DNA of 64,000 nucleotides from a virus: IMG/VR virus record IMGVR_UViG_3300028569_000023, positions 1 through 64,000 of that record; one strand, 5' to 3'. Both the position numbers and the translations under genes were made by a program. Of this stretch, positions 32,480-40,793 are shown one piece after another. Within the stretch, counting starts at the first letter, position 1. Each line of letters opens with the position of its first letter. The notes under the pieces are model-generated. The model was not told the origin of the DNA and did no database searches. It saw only the letters and a list, made by a program, of their open reading frames with translations.

Positions 32480-33020
32480 AATGAAAGACTGGACAGGGTA
32501 TAGATTCGGGAGATTAGTAGTCACTCGATTCGAAAAACATACAAAAGTTAATAGACGGTCGGTGTATAAATGGGAATGTATATGTGAATGCGGAGTCGTT
32601 AAACTATACGACATTAACGATCTAAAAAAAGGTTCAACTAATTCGTGTGGTTGTTTTAGGAGACAGAACCAGTCGCTAGTTAAAAGGGCACCGGAAGGTA
32701 TAGCTGCTTTAAATTCGTTATACAAATCTTATAAATTTAAATGCGCTAAAGATAGAAATTACGATTTCGAATTGACAATGGATGAATTTAAGATCCTAAC
32801 AAAAAATAATTGTTATTACTGCGGAAAGATCCCTTCTCAAGTTAAAAAGAGTAAATGTTCTCAATATGTGTATAATGGGATAGATAGGGTTGATAACAGT
32901 TTAGGATATACTACCAGCAATACGGTAGCATGTTGTAAAGATTGTAATTCTAAAAAATCAGGAGTTACTCGTGATATAGTATTTAAACTATACGAGTATT
33001 TTATTAAACTAGATGGCTAA
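32469..33020 (+). CDS. HNH homing endonuclease inserted in polymerase gene
   Basis: 183 residues from ATG 32469; ATG 32481 is the likelier start since MKDWTGYRFGRLVV is the typical opening of this family. It has CECG and NSCGC metal-binding Cys pairs in the first 65 residues, then an HNH domain with CYYCG, a GIDRVDN segment (the catalytic-site region, which shows Asp-Arg rather than Asp-His here) and CCKDCN. It overlaps the polymerase N part by up to 11 bases and the C part by 8 bases. Probably cuts polymerase alleles lacking the insert and spreads by repair. Confidence 0.85.
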   Translation: MRAKMKDWTGYRFGRLVVTRFEKHTKVNRRSVYKWECICECGVVKLYDINDLKKGSTNSCGCFRRQNQSLVKRAPEGIAALNSLYKSYKFKCAKDRNYDFELTMDEFKILTKNNCYYCGKIPSQVKKSKCSQYVYNGIDRVDNSLGYTTSNTVACCKDCNSKKSGVTRDIVFKLYEYFIKLDG

Positions 33021-33684
33021 TTTAAAACTCATAAATTGGGACACAGATTCTATCACTGTATGTAAACCGGACGAAACTCCATTTTCTGAAGAAGAAATTT
33101 CTAAATTCTTTAACGATCTAAATTCTCAATTTCCAGATTTGATTTTATGGGACGATGACGGGTATTTCGAAACCGTCATTGTTCTTAAAGCTAAAAACTA
33201 TGTACTATGGGATGGTAAAAAGAAGAAGATCAAAGGTTCTGCGCTTAAATCGTCTACTCGCGAACCTGCCGTTAGAGATTTTCTTAATGAGATCATTGAT
33301 ACAATGCTATATCGTAAATTCGATTACGAGAATATCTACCATAAATACGTCAAAGAAGCTCTTGCTATCAAAGATCCTAAAAGATGGGCATCTAAAAAGA
33401 CTATTGGTGATAAAATTCTTAATCCTCAACGTACTAATGAGCAAAAAATCCTTGACGCACTGCAAGGAACTGAGTATACTGAAGGGGATAAGGTTTACTT
33501 TTTCTACAAGAAAGATGGCAGTCTTTGTACCGTTCAAAACTTCGATGGCGAATACGACGAAGTTCTCCTTGTTAAGAAGTTATATAACGCGGTTAAGGTA
33601 TTTAGTACAGTGTTACCAGTTAAAGATATATTTATTAACTACTCGTTAAAGAAGAACCAGAAGCTATTGGATACATTTAAATGA
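33013..33684 (+). CDS. Family B DNA polymerase, C-terminal part (split gene)
   Basis: 223 residues beginning MANLKLINWDTDSI, with catalytic motif C (Asp10, Asp12), then a VLKAKNYVLWDGKKKKIKG segment of the thumb-side KKRY region. It cannot polymerise alone because motifs A and B lie in the product at 30941. No strong ribosome site is seen; it overlaps the HNH stop by 8 bases, so translation is probably coupled. ATGA overlap with the next gene. Confidence 0.88.
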   Translation: MANLKLINWDTDSITVCKPDETPFSEEEISKFFNDLNSQFPDLILWDDDGYFETVIVLKAKNYVLWDGKKKKIKGSALKSSTREPAVRDFLNEIIDTMLYRKFDYENIYHKYVKEALAIKDPKRWASKKTIGDKILNPQRTNEQKILDALQGTEYTEGDKVYFFYKKDGSLCTVQNFDGEYDEVLLVKKLYNAVKVFSTVLPVKDIFINYSLKKNQKLLDTFK

Positions 33685-33959
33685 AAGCATATTTAATCGA
33701 TACAAAAGGTAATATCTTCAGAACTTTAGATGTTCAATATCCTCCTCTTTCTTCGTTTTATATGGCGGTTTACAACCCTATTTCGGAAGCGAGATTCTGG
33801 GATGAGCAAGAAATACCTGACTCTATTTCCACTATTAAAACGTTAGAGTTCGATTTAGTGACAGACGTAGATGATTTTATCACATGGGACGATTACGAAG
33901 ATTCGCAATTGACAGATTTCGACGAACATGTTATTTATAAACTAAGGAGTACAAAATGA
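33681..33959 (+). CDS. Acidic hypothetical protein, 92 aa
   Basis: Acidic and aromatic, with the look of a small alpha/beta protein. Its last bases carry AAGGAG for the RNA ligase gene. ATGA overlaps on both sides. Confidence 0.67.
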   Translation: MKAYLIDTKGNIFRTLDVQYPPLSSFYMAVYNPISEARFWDEQEIPDSISTIKTLEFDLVTDVDDFITWDDYEDSQLTDFDEHVIYKLRSTK

Positions 33960-35089
33960 GCGAAGAGTCAGGTTCAGTATTTATGGTTCCAGTCGTTGAG
34001 ATCGTAAATGTTAGACCTCATCCTAATGCCGATAGACTAGACATCGTAAAGATCCTCGGCTTTGAAACAGTCGCTACTCGCGATATGTACAAGATCGGCG
34101 ATTCTGTTTTATATATTCCCGTAGACTCAATTCTACCAGCGGATATCGAGAAGGTGCTATTTGCTAATTCCAAGATGAAACTAACAAACTCCCGAGTTCG
34201 CGCTGCGAAGATCAGGGGATTCGTTTCTGAAGGAATGATTACTAAGCCTGAACAATTTGGCATTACGAATTACAAACATAAGCAAGATTTTAAGGTTCGT
34301 TTAGGAATCACAAAGTATCAACCGCCTGAACGGAATATCCAAGGAATGAAAGCTAAAACTAATCGAGTGAAGCTTAAAGATCATCCGTTGTTCCATTCGT
34401 ACAATGGTCTTAATCGCATTCAGTGGCAAGAAGATCTATTTCAAGAAGGTGAACTCGTCGTGGTGCAGTGTAAAATTCACGGAACGAATGCTCGCTATTC
34501 GATTTTACCATACACCGTCGATACTCTTTGGAGAAAAGTTCTTCATTTCTTAAAACTAACTCCTAAGTTTGAAAAGAACTACGGAAGTAATAATGTTCAG
34601 ATCTCTAGGAAGTTTGGATATAAGGGATTTTATGGAAGCGATATATACGGGGACACTGGAAAGAAAGAAAAGATCTTCGAAAAGTTGAAACAGAACGAGA
34701 TTGTATATGGAGAGATCGCTGGACCTGGGATTCAAAAAGGTTATTCATACGGATTGAAAGGTCATGAGTTTTTCCTATTCGATGTTAAGATTTACGATCC
34801 TGTCAAGAACGAAATGAAATGGCTAAATCCTGAAGAAGTCGAAGCGTTCGCTACAGAACGAGGATTCAAGCTAGTTCCTATTGTATTTAAAGGTGCGTTT
34901 AATAGGAAGAAAATGGAAGAACTCGCGACGGGTCCTAGTCTTTTAGATCCAAATGAGAAAGTACGAGAAGGCGTTGTAGTTAAAGCTGTTCTCGATTACA
35001 ATAGTCCGTTAGCTAAAAGTGACAGAAAAGCATTGAAGATTATTAATCCTGAATATCTATTAAACCCGGAGAATACAGATGAGCACTGA
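33956..35089 (+). CDS. RNA ligase, Rnl5/DRB0094-like
   Basis: 377 residues. N-terminal OB-like domain (about 1-120) with RPHPNADRLDIV, then a nucleotidyltransferase domain with motif I CKIHGTNAR (Lys173), EIAGPGIQKGY, motif IV EGVVVKA and motif V LKIINPE. Domain order matches the Deinococcus Rnl5 type, with the OB fold first. It seals 5'-phosphate to 3'-OH RNA ends. With the kinase at 26332 it could repair host tRNA breaks or process hammerhead-cut RNA. Confidence 0.87.
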   Translation: MSEESGSVFMVPVVEIVNVRPHPNADRLDIVKILGFETVATRDMYKIGDSVLYIPVDSILPADIEKVLFANSKMKLTNSRVRAAKIRGFVSEGMITKPEQFGITNYKHKQDFKVRLGITKYQPPERNIQGMKAKTNRVKLKDHPLFHSYNGLNRIQWQEDLFQEGELVVVQCKIHGTNARYSILPYTVDTLWRKVLHFLKLTPKFEKNYGSNNVQISRKFGYKGFYGSDIYGDTGKKEKIFEKLKQNEIVYGEIAGPGIQKGYSYGLKGHEFFLFDVKIYDPVKNEMKWLNPEEVEAFATERGFKLVPIVFKGAFNRKKMEELATGPSLLDPNEKVREGVVVKAVLDYNSPLAKSDRKALKIINPEYLLNPENTDEH

Positions 35090-35321
35090 TGCGTTCACTA
35101 GAGTAATTTATAGAATTATTACAAATGGACAAGAGTCAATTTGCACATACGATTATAGTTCGGTAAAACCATGGAACACGGATGATTTTCTTTCAGATTT
35201 ATGTAGTCTAAGATGGCATAAGCCGTCAGCGAATGTCAGAATTTCCTCTAGCACGGTTTCATCTATTGAACTAATTCTAGTCGAAAGATCTATTCAACAT
35301 TCTATTCAGTTTAAAACCTAA
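35079..35321 (+). CDS. Hypothetical protein, 80 aa
   Basis: Overlaps the ligase gene by 11 bases. Ser/Thr-rich beta-type sequence. Unknown function. Confidence 0.64.
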   Translation: MSTDAFTRVIYRIITNGQESICTYDYSSVKPWNTDDFLSDLCSLRWHKPSANVRISSSTVSSIELILVERSIQHSIQFKT

Positions 35322-35362
35322 CTAATTGTAATTACTAAGAAACTATGAGGAATATTCTATTC

Positions 35363-35737
35363 ATGAAATATACAAAACAAGAAGCAGCTAAAGAACTAGA
35401 CCGTGTTGTTACCGAGGTTCTATCGAAAACCGATCCTGTAGACTGGCTAGAACTTATGGAAGAGATGACCGATTTAGTTAGAACTCACGCTCCGAAGAAA
35501 CACCCACCTATACCTGTTTACGGAACGCCTGTAACTAATCACGCGAAAGAACTTAAAGAGAAACTAGCAGAACTCCAAGCTAAAATGAAGACAGATCCAT
35601 ATGGAACCTTAGGTATTCTAGGCGGTAATACATCTGGTGCAGATATTTATTCCGATGCTATGGCGTATGGAACAGGGGTAAGGTTAATTCCTAGAAAAGG
35701 AACTTCCGGAGTTGGATCAGACGATATTCCTTTTTAA
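35363..35737 (+). CDS. Hypothetical protein, 124 aa
   Basis: ATG 35363 is preferred since GAGGAA lies about 10 bases upstream; ATG 35345 would add six residues. Helical N-terminal half, Gly-rich C-terminal half. Ends just before the next promoter. Confidence 0.67.
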   Translation: MKYTKQEAAKELDRVVTEVLSKTDPVDWLELMEEMTDLVRTHAPKKHPPIPVYGTPVTNHAKELKEKLAELQAKMKTDPYGTLGILGGNTSGADIYSDAMAYGTGVRLIPRKGTSGVGSDDIPF

Positions 35738-35738
35738 C

Positions 35739-35767
35739 TGTACTTTCCATTCATATTGTGGTATACT
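35739..35767 (+). promoter_or_regulatory. Near-leaderless sigma70-type promoter
   Basis: TGTACT (35739-35744), 17-base spacer, TATACT (35762-35767), 9 bases to ATG 35777. The leader would be only about 2-3 bases. Confidence 0.68.
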
Positions 35768-35776
35768 AGAGGTCTA

Positions 35777-36751
35777 ATGGAAAATAATCACTTTAAAGTT
35801 AAGAAAATATGGATGATTGATTCTCTTCAAGAAGGAGACGAACTCGACACTAGCGATTATCTAGTAACTACCGATAAAAAGCTAATTCAATTTGAGTTCA
35901 TTGAAACTGAAAAACCGACACGCACTAAGACTGAAATTAACCCAGGTGTGTACACCGCTAAATACAGTCAAGGGGGTTTGAAACTAATAGAAACTGAACT
36001 ATCTAGCGATAGCTTGCTCGAATCACATGGTCCTACTCAAGAAATCGTCGCAAAGATTGACTGTTTCTTCAGGAACCTCGATAAATACCGTCAATATGGT
36101 ATTGAAACCCCTCGTCGTTCTATGCTATTGTATGGACCTGCCGGAAGCGGGAAGTCTTCCACTATTTCGTCTGCCGTTAAGAAGTACACCGCTAATAATA
36201 GAACTGCTGTTCTCATTTGGAAAACAGACGTGGTTGAACCTGACGACATTAAATTCCTTATTCAGGATTTAGAATATATCAACGTTGATTGTTTATTCTT
36301 TATCGCTGAAGATATCGGCGGAGTGGAAGCAGAAGATGCTCGTATTAATTCCAAAAGCTCACTTCTTAGTCTTTTGGATAATCAAGAGAAAACATTCAAG
36401 ATTCCGACAATGATGATTTCAACTACAAACTTTCCTGAAATGTTCCTTGCGAATATCGCCAATCGTCCTCAACGTTTCGATGATAAGATTAAAGTTGGAT
36501 ATCCAGATTCTGCATTCAGACAAGCACTTTTAAAGCATATGGTAGGAGAGCAAACTACCGAAGATGATCTCCAGGAGATAGGTAATAAACGTTACGATTC
36601 GTTCACCCCGGCGCATATCCGGGAAGCAGTTATTCGTTCTGCTATTTACGAGAAGACGTTTAAAGATGTACTCACTGAGATGCTTAAAGAAATCGAACAT
36701 TACAATAAAGCTTTTAGTGATAAAAAAGATATAGGAATAGGATTCCCATAA
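35777..36751 (+). CDS. AAA+ ATPase
   Basis: 324 residues. Walker A YGPAGSGKSS (about 119-128), Walker B LFFIAED, sensor 1 STTN and an arginine-finger-like NRPQRFD, followed by a helical lid (the classical FtsH/Cdc48/BCS1 arrangement). The N-terminal 110 residues have no known fold. It may remodel a protein or nucleoprotein complex during phage growth. ATG is fixed by the promoter. TAATG with the next gene. Confidence 0.83.
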   Translation: MENNHFKVKKIWMIDSLQEGDELDTSDYLVTTDKKLIQFEFIETEKPTRTKTEINPGVYTAKYSQGGLKLIETELSSDSLLESHGPTQEIVAKIDCFFRNLDKYRQYGIETPRRSMLLYGPAGSGKSSTISSAVKKYTANNRTAVLIWKTDVVEPDDIKFLIQDLEYINVDCLFFIAEDIGGVEAEDARINSKSSLLSLLDNQEKTFKIPTMMISTTNFPEMFLANIANRPQRFDDKIKVGYPDSAFRQALLKHMVGEQTTEDDLQEIGNKRYDSFTPAHIREAVIRSAIYEKTFKDVLTEMLKEIEHYNKAFSDKKDIGIGFP

Positions 36752-36999
36752 TGAGACATCGTAGAATTAAGAACTTATTTTCAGACTTTAAAAAAGGTAA
36801 AGGGTTCAGTATCTCAATTGATGCTAAAGAAGGACTAGCTGATAATTCGTATTATTTCTTTAAGTTACCACAAGATTTACATTCTTCAATAGTAGAGCAT
36901 GATGAATTAACTCCGTTTAGAAATAAGTTATATAGTAAATCCGGAAGGGGATGGTTAAGTGGGGGACTTAAACGATTTAAAATCACTAAAGACAGCTAG
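36751..36999 (+). CDS. Basic hypothetical protein, 82 aa
   Basis: Basic with Gly/Ser-rich C-terminus. Coupled to the AAA+ gene by a one-base TAATG overlap. Unknown. Confidence 0.64.
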   Translation: MRHRRIKNLFSDFKKGKGFSISIDAKEGLADNSYYFFKLPQDLHSSIVEHDELTPFRNKLYSKSGRGWLSGGLKRFKITKDS

Positions 37000-37186
37000 A
37001 GCTATGGCTAAAGATATAGAAGAGTCTTTGGTTATTTTAGAAGTAGCATATACCGGACTTTTACGGTTTAAGAAGTATAAGAATATCTACGCATTAACTC
37101 TTGAGATGAAATCCTATAGAGAAATTCTAAAGAATAATCTTGACAGATGTAACAAGATCATAGATAATAAAGGTAAAGATGTCTAA
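36959..37186 (+). CDS. Helical hypothetical protein, 75 aa
   Basis: GTG 36959 follows AGGGGATGGTTAA; the alternative ATG 37004 has a poorer site. The product is helical and basic. It overlaps the previous gene by 41 bases if the GTG is used. Confidence 0.58.
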   Translation: MGDLNDLKSLKTARAMAKDIEESLVILEVAYTGLLRFKKYKNIYALTLEMKSYREILKNNLDRCNKIIDNKGKDV

Positions 37187-37502
37187 AATAATCGATTGGG
37201 ACGATTTGTTTAACAGAATCCCTTCTGTTGTTCAAATTAAAAAAGCCAAATATCATGTATTATGGGTAGACGCATTCCCTAATGACCCTACTCAATTAGG
37301 TGGAACTGATCCTAATAAGTTCCAGATTACTGTGAAGAACGGCCAGACTTCTAAAGAATCAGTTTGTACTTTTTTACACGAAGTAGCTCATGCTTTTAAT
37401 TTTGAATACGAAATGAAATTAACAGAAGCACAGGTTGTTAAGTTCGAAAAATCGTTACATTGGGTTCTGAAACCAGGAAACATATTTAAGGATAAAAAAT
37501 GA
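37179..37502 (+). CDS. HExxH zinc peptidase-like protein
   Basis: 107 residues with FLHEVAHAF (HEVAH about residues 67-71) and a Glu-rich helix downstream (LTEAQVVKFE) that could supply the third ligand. The size and Leu-His-Glu setting recall ImmA/IrrE-type or SprT-like mini-peptidases. It could cleave a host regulator, but no helix-turn-helix partner is obvious. Confidence 0.7.
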   Translation: MSKIIDWDDLFNRIPSVVQIKKAKYHVLWVDAFPNDPTQLGGTDPNKFQITVKNGQTSKESVCTFLHEVAHAFNFEYEMKLTEAQVVKFEKSLHWVLKPGNIFKDKK

Positions 37503-38761
37503 CAAAAGAACAATTACTAGAGAAATATATTGAACTTGCTCGTAAGATCAACAAGATGCCAAGTGTCGCAGATTGCGTGGCGCTTCTAGACGTTAAAGAA
37601 TCAACCATTCGAACAAACTTCGGTAATCTAGCTAATCTAAAAGAATTAGCACTACAAGTCTATCCCGATCTCGGGGATTCAGTAGTCCCAGCGGTTCTCG
37701 GAGTCCCCGACATTAGGAATCATCGCGAGAAGCTTCTGGATAATAAAACTAAGAAACAAAACCTTGATCTTGTTAAGAGCGTTAATACTCTGGATTTCAT
37801 TGAGAAATTCGCAGAGAATACCTTTAGAGATAAAGTTAAGCCTGTAAATGTTAAGAAGAAGTCTAAGAAACCCATTAAGAGAGTCTTGAATCTCATTCTA
37901 TCCGATCATCACTACGGATCTGATCTCCACCGGGAAGAAACTGGAAATGACACATATACCGCTATCGAGGAATCTCGTCGTTTGGCACACGTTGTCAAAG
38001 AGACAATCGAATATAAGCCTCAATATCGAGAACAAACTAAGCTTTTAATCCATCTTGACGGCGATATGATCGAGAATAAGATGCACGATCCTCAAGATGC
38101 TGCCCCAATGGCCGAACAAGTATGTCGCGCTATTCACGTTTTAACACAAGCTATTGCTCAACTTGCTGAAGCGTTTCCAGAAGTCGAAGTGGTATGTGCC
38201 ACGGGAAACCACGGGAGATCGCTCACACGGCATCCTAAACGTGCAACAACTGGTAAATGGGATAGCTATGAGACGATCATCTATTACTCAATTAAGACTA
38301 GTTTAAGCCTTTATTCGAATCTAAAGATCTCCATTCCGAAAACTCCTTATTGTGTTACAAACGTATTAGGACATAGCATCTTTACGACACATGGCGATAA
38401 CGTCATTAATCCTGGAAATCCTGGTAAATCAATTAACACTAAAGCACTTGAGGGTCAAATTAACGCCATTAACGCAGCACTAAGCGATCATCAAGAGCAT
38501 AAGGTCTTTATCGTCGGACACGTCCATACTGCCAGTATTACGCTTTTAAACAACGGAGCGACGATGATCACTAACGGAGCGTTGTGTCCTGGTAACGGAT
38601 TTACAACAAGTATCGGTATCATGGAGTCTAATAACTCCCAGACGCTATTCGAAACGGTCGAAGCTCATGCGGTTGGTGATATCCGATTTATTAAAGTTGG
38701 ACCTGAACAAGATAAAGATGCTAGTTTGGATAAGATCATTAAGCCGTGGAGGTCACTATGA
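37499..38761 (+). CDS. Large metallophosphoesterase with N-terminal HTH
   Basis: 420 residues. The N-terminal 60 residues look like a helix-turn-helix (EQLLEKYIELARK...KESTIRTNFGN). The phosphoesterase core (from about residue 125) has LSDHHYGS, LDGDMIE, TGNHGR and GHVHTA. Phage proteins of this design sit in replication clusters and may be nucleases or phosphodiesterases; here it follows polymerase, ligase and ATPase genes. Substrate unknown. Confidence 0.8.
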   Translation: MTKEQLLEKYIELARKINKMPSVADCVALLDVKESTIRTNFGNLANLKELALQVYPDLGDSVVPAVLGVPDIRNHREKLLDNKTKKQNLDLVKSVNTLDFIEKFAENTFRDKVKPVNVKKKSKKPIKRVLNLILSDHHYGSDLHREETGNDTYTAIEESRRLAHVVKETIEYKPQYREQTKLLIHLDGDMIENKMHDPQDAAPMAEQVCRAIHVLTQAIAQLAEAFPEVEVVCATGNHGRSLTRHPKRATTGKWDSYETIIYYSIKTSLSLYSNLKISIPKTPYCVTNVLGHSIFTTHGDNVINPGNPGKSINTKALEGQINAINAALSDHQEHKVFIVGHVHTASITLLNNGATMITNGALCPGNGFTTSIGIMESNNSQTLFETVEAHAVGDIRFIKVGPEQDKDASLDKIIKPWRSL

Positions 38762-38868
38762 TCTCTTTCGGTGCGTTCTACATTACCGGATTCGTATTAG
38801 GATACGTAATGGGAAGAAATGACGAAAAGCAACTCGCCGTAAAAGCTTCAAAAAGACCTCGTAAGTAG
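38758..38868 (+). CDS. 36-aa membrane-anchored basic peptide
   Basis: ATG 38758 overlaps the preceding stop (ATGA) with GGAGG upstream. Hydrophobic residues 3-19, then a basic tail ending KASKRPRK. Confidence 0.58.
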   Translation: MISFGAFYITGFVLGYVMGRNDEKQLAVKASKRPRK

Positions 38869-38916
38869 TAAATTCCTGATATTTAGACTCGAATAAAGGT
38901 ATTAACTATTACAAAT

Positions 38917-39297
38917 ATGACATATCATGAATGGTCCGACGATTGGGGATATTGGAAGCTTCTAAACGAAGGTATTTGTTATATCGATAATGAACTTCGA
39001 AAAGCTCGAATTGGAGTCCACTCTAAAGAAAAGTTCGGAAGTGCGCGTTTTTCTTTGTACTTCTTCAACGGTCATCTTCACGATTTAACACATCCTGGTT
39101 ATGTTTATTCTCAATATCCAAAATGGCTATGGAAATTTGACGTAACGAAAAGTCCTTACATTTTTAAGTATTTAGGATTAACATTTATAATTAGACAATT
39201 ACAATACATGTGGTTGAAAAGAGTTTTAACAAACGCGGAAGCTCTGTATCCTGAAATTAAAAAAGAATTACTTAGAGATTTAGTTGACTTTCTGTAA
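38917..39297 (+). CDS. Hypothetical protein, 126 aa
   Basis: Trp/Tyr/Phe-rich, with HEWSDDWGYW at its start and a helical C-terminus. No family recognised. Its end overlaps the -35 box of RNA B. The ribosome site is weak (AAAGG). Confidence 0.66.
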   Translation: MTYHEWSDDWGYWKLLNEGICYIDNELRKARIGVHSKEKFGSARFSLYFFNGHLHDLTHPGYVYSQYPKWLWKFDVTKSPYIFKYLGLTFIIRQLQYMWLKRVLTNAEALYPEIKKELLRDLVDFL

Positions 39298-39311
39298 ATT
39301 TCTGATATAAT
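39284..39311 (+). promoter_or_regulatory. Promoter of structured RNA B
   Basis: TTGACT (39284-39289), 16-base spacer, TATAAT (39306-39311). RNA should begin about 39318, exactly where the closing helix of RNA B begins. Confidence 0.82.
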
Positions 39312-39317
39312 AATGTA

Positions 39318-39485
39318 AGTACAGCGGCGTGAAAAGCTGAGAGCCCGGACATAGCTAAAAAACAGCGCTGGTCGTTGATGCTAATCTTGAGAGGGCTTTC
39401 TGGAGACACGCACCCTGATCGGGTGAGGAATTAGATCAGTGAAGCCTCATAGTCTCGGTAGCGCGGGACCTGTACTACTTTTTTT
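39318..39485 (+). ncRNA. Pseudoknotted RNA B, group-I-intron-like topology
   Basis: About 160 nt. AGTACAG (39318-39324) pairs with CTGTACT (39470-39476), followed by a T-run. Inside: GCGTG/CACGC (39327-39331 with 39407-39411, P3-like), an A-rich joint, AGAGCCC/GGGCTTT (39340-39346 with 39393-39399, P4/P6-like), GAGAC/GTCTC (39403-39407 with 39452-39456, P7-like) and CACCC/GGGTG (39411-39425, P8-like). The P8 loop TGATC can also pair with GATCA (39434-39438). The order P3-P4/6-P7-P3'-P8-P7' is that of group I introns, but it is not inside a gene. Confidence 0.72.
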
Positions 39486-39486
39486 A
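39470..39486 (+). terminator. 3' end of RNA B
   Basis: CTGTACT, the 3' strand of the RNA B closing helix, is followed by AC and seven T. The terminal helix plus T-run would serve as an intrinsic terminator, though the partner strand lies 150 nt upstream. Confidence 0.5.
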
Positions 39487-39494
39487 GGAGTTAT

Positions 39495-40187
39495 ATGACA
39501 ATCTTGCTACTTTCTGGATATAAACAATCAGGCAAAGATACAGCGGCTAACTATTTAGTTCAAGACCGTGGGTTTAAACGAGCAGCATTTGCTGATTCGT
39601 TAAAGAATGATGTTTCTACGTTTTTCAATTTATCACGTAAAGACATGGACGATCAATCGACAAAAGAAAGTCCGATTCTAGATCGCCCGGTTCAATCTTA
39701 CGATCCGTTCTCAAAGCTAGTTAACGAGTTTTTGTTTAAGGAATTCAGAACACGAGACGGTAAACAGCCGTTGCATTTTAACTGGTTCGACGGTGAAATG
39801 GTTTCTGTCGAAACAGACGGTCAGAGTATTGAAATTAAAGAGCTTTTCTGGACGCCGCGTGCTGCTTGTATTTTCGTAGGCTCAGTAGGTCGTAGCTTTA
39901 ACGCAGACCATTGGGTCGATAGGGCATTAACCAACGTTGGGGATATCAATAAACCAATCGGATTACAAAACGTTGTTGTATCTGATTTCCGCTACAAATC
40001 CGAATACAATCGAGTCATTGAATTGTTCGGTAAAGACATTGTTAAGACGGTTCGTATTGATCGTTTTGATACTGTCAATTCCACAGATCCATCTGAACGT
40101 AATCTAGATGATTTCGAGTTCGATGTTCGAATTGAAAACAAAGGTACTCTACAAGAATTCATCGCTAAAATTAACGAGGTTGTATGA
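39495..40187 (+). CDS. Deoxynucleoside monophosphate kinase
   Basis: 230 residues with AGGAG before ATG. The N-terminal P-loop GYKQSGKDTAANYLV and AAFADSLK match the phage T4 gp1-type dNMP kinase family. It phosphorylates dNMPs to dNDPs, feeding the dNTP pool made by RNR, ThyX and the deaminase. ATGA overlap downstream. Confidence 0.85.
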   Translation: MTILLLSGYKQSGKDTAANYLVQDRGFKRAAFADSLKNDVSTFFNLSRKDMDDQSTKESPILDRPVQSYDPFSKLVNEFLFKEFRTRDGKQPLHFNWFDGEMVSVETDGQSIEIKELFWTPRAACIFVGSVGRSFNADHWVDRALTNVGDINKPIGLQNVVVSDFRYKSEYNRVIELFGKDIVKTVRIDRFDTVNSTDPSERNLDDFEFDVRIENKGTLQEFIAKINEVV

Positions 40188-40330
40188 CAAAAGCCGAAAT
40201 GAGATTCAGGGCAGCGTTGGAGATTCTTGTGCATACAATTAGTTCTTCTATGCGAGATGACGCTAAAGTTGAAGAAGCTGTTAAGCTTGCAGATAAACTT
40301 CTGGCTGAATTAGAAAAGGTGAAAGAATGA
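40184..40330 (+). CDS. Helical hypothetical protein, 48 aa
   Basis: Frame bounded by ATGA overlaps on both sides. Amphipathic, Lys/Glu/Leu-rich helix. Unknown role. Confidence 0.58.
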   Translation: MTKAEMRFRAALEILVHTISSSMRDDAKVEEAVKLADKLLAELEKVKE

Positions 40331-40422
40331 ACGTTGTTCATATAGGAGTTCGGTATAAAACCGTTTGGTTGAAATACCTTGCTTATTTTCTGTTAGGATT
40401 ATTAGTAGGAGTTGTATTATGA
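40327..40422 (+). CDS. 31-aa single-pass membrane peptide
   Basis: N-terminal polar part with basic residues, then a hydrophobic helix (residues 15-31). ATGA overlaps on both sides. Confidence 0.54.
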   Translation: MNVVHIGVRYKTVWLKYLAYFLLGLLVGVVL

Positions 40423-40793
40423 AAAGTAGTCACGTATTTGCACTAAACGAACTGTCCAAAGAAATCCACGAGGATAACGTTAAAGCGGGATGGTGGACAG
40501 ATCTCGCGACAGGGCAGAAGAAAGATCGTAACGTCGGAGAGCTATTATGTTTGGTTCATTCTGAAATTAGTGAAGCAATGGAAGGATTCCGAAAGAATCT
40601 GAAAGACGATAAGCTTCCGAATCGTTCGATGTTTGAAGTCGAACTAGCCGATACTCTTATTCGTATTTTCGATATCGCAGGTGCTCATAATTTAGATCTA
40701 GGCGGTGCTGTATTCGAGAAACGAGCGTTCAACAAGAAACGTGAAGATCACCAACTAGAGAACCGTAAACAAGAGAACGGGAAGAAGTTCTAA
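40419..40793 (+). CDS. MazG-like nucleotide pyrophosphohydrolase
   Basis: 124 residues. The metal-binding motif HSEISEAMEG followed by VELADTLIRIFDI is the ExxE...ExxD signature of the all-alpha MazG fold. It removes pyrophosphate from (d)NTPs and may lower ppGpp-type signals or sanitise the pool. ATG 40419 is chosen by the ATGA overlap. Confidence 0.84.
   Translation: MKSSHVFALNELSKEIHEDNVKAGWWTDLATGQKKDRNVGELLCLVHSEISEAMEGFRKNLKDDKLPNRSMFEVELADTLIRIFDIAGAHNLDLGGAVFEKRAFNKKREDHQLENRKQENGKKF

Noticed and set aside
32469-33012. Group I or II intron, or intein, in the polymerase gene
   Set aside because: The HNH frame fills the whole insert, both polymerase parts have their own start/stop, and there are no splice-type residues or room for ribozyme cores.
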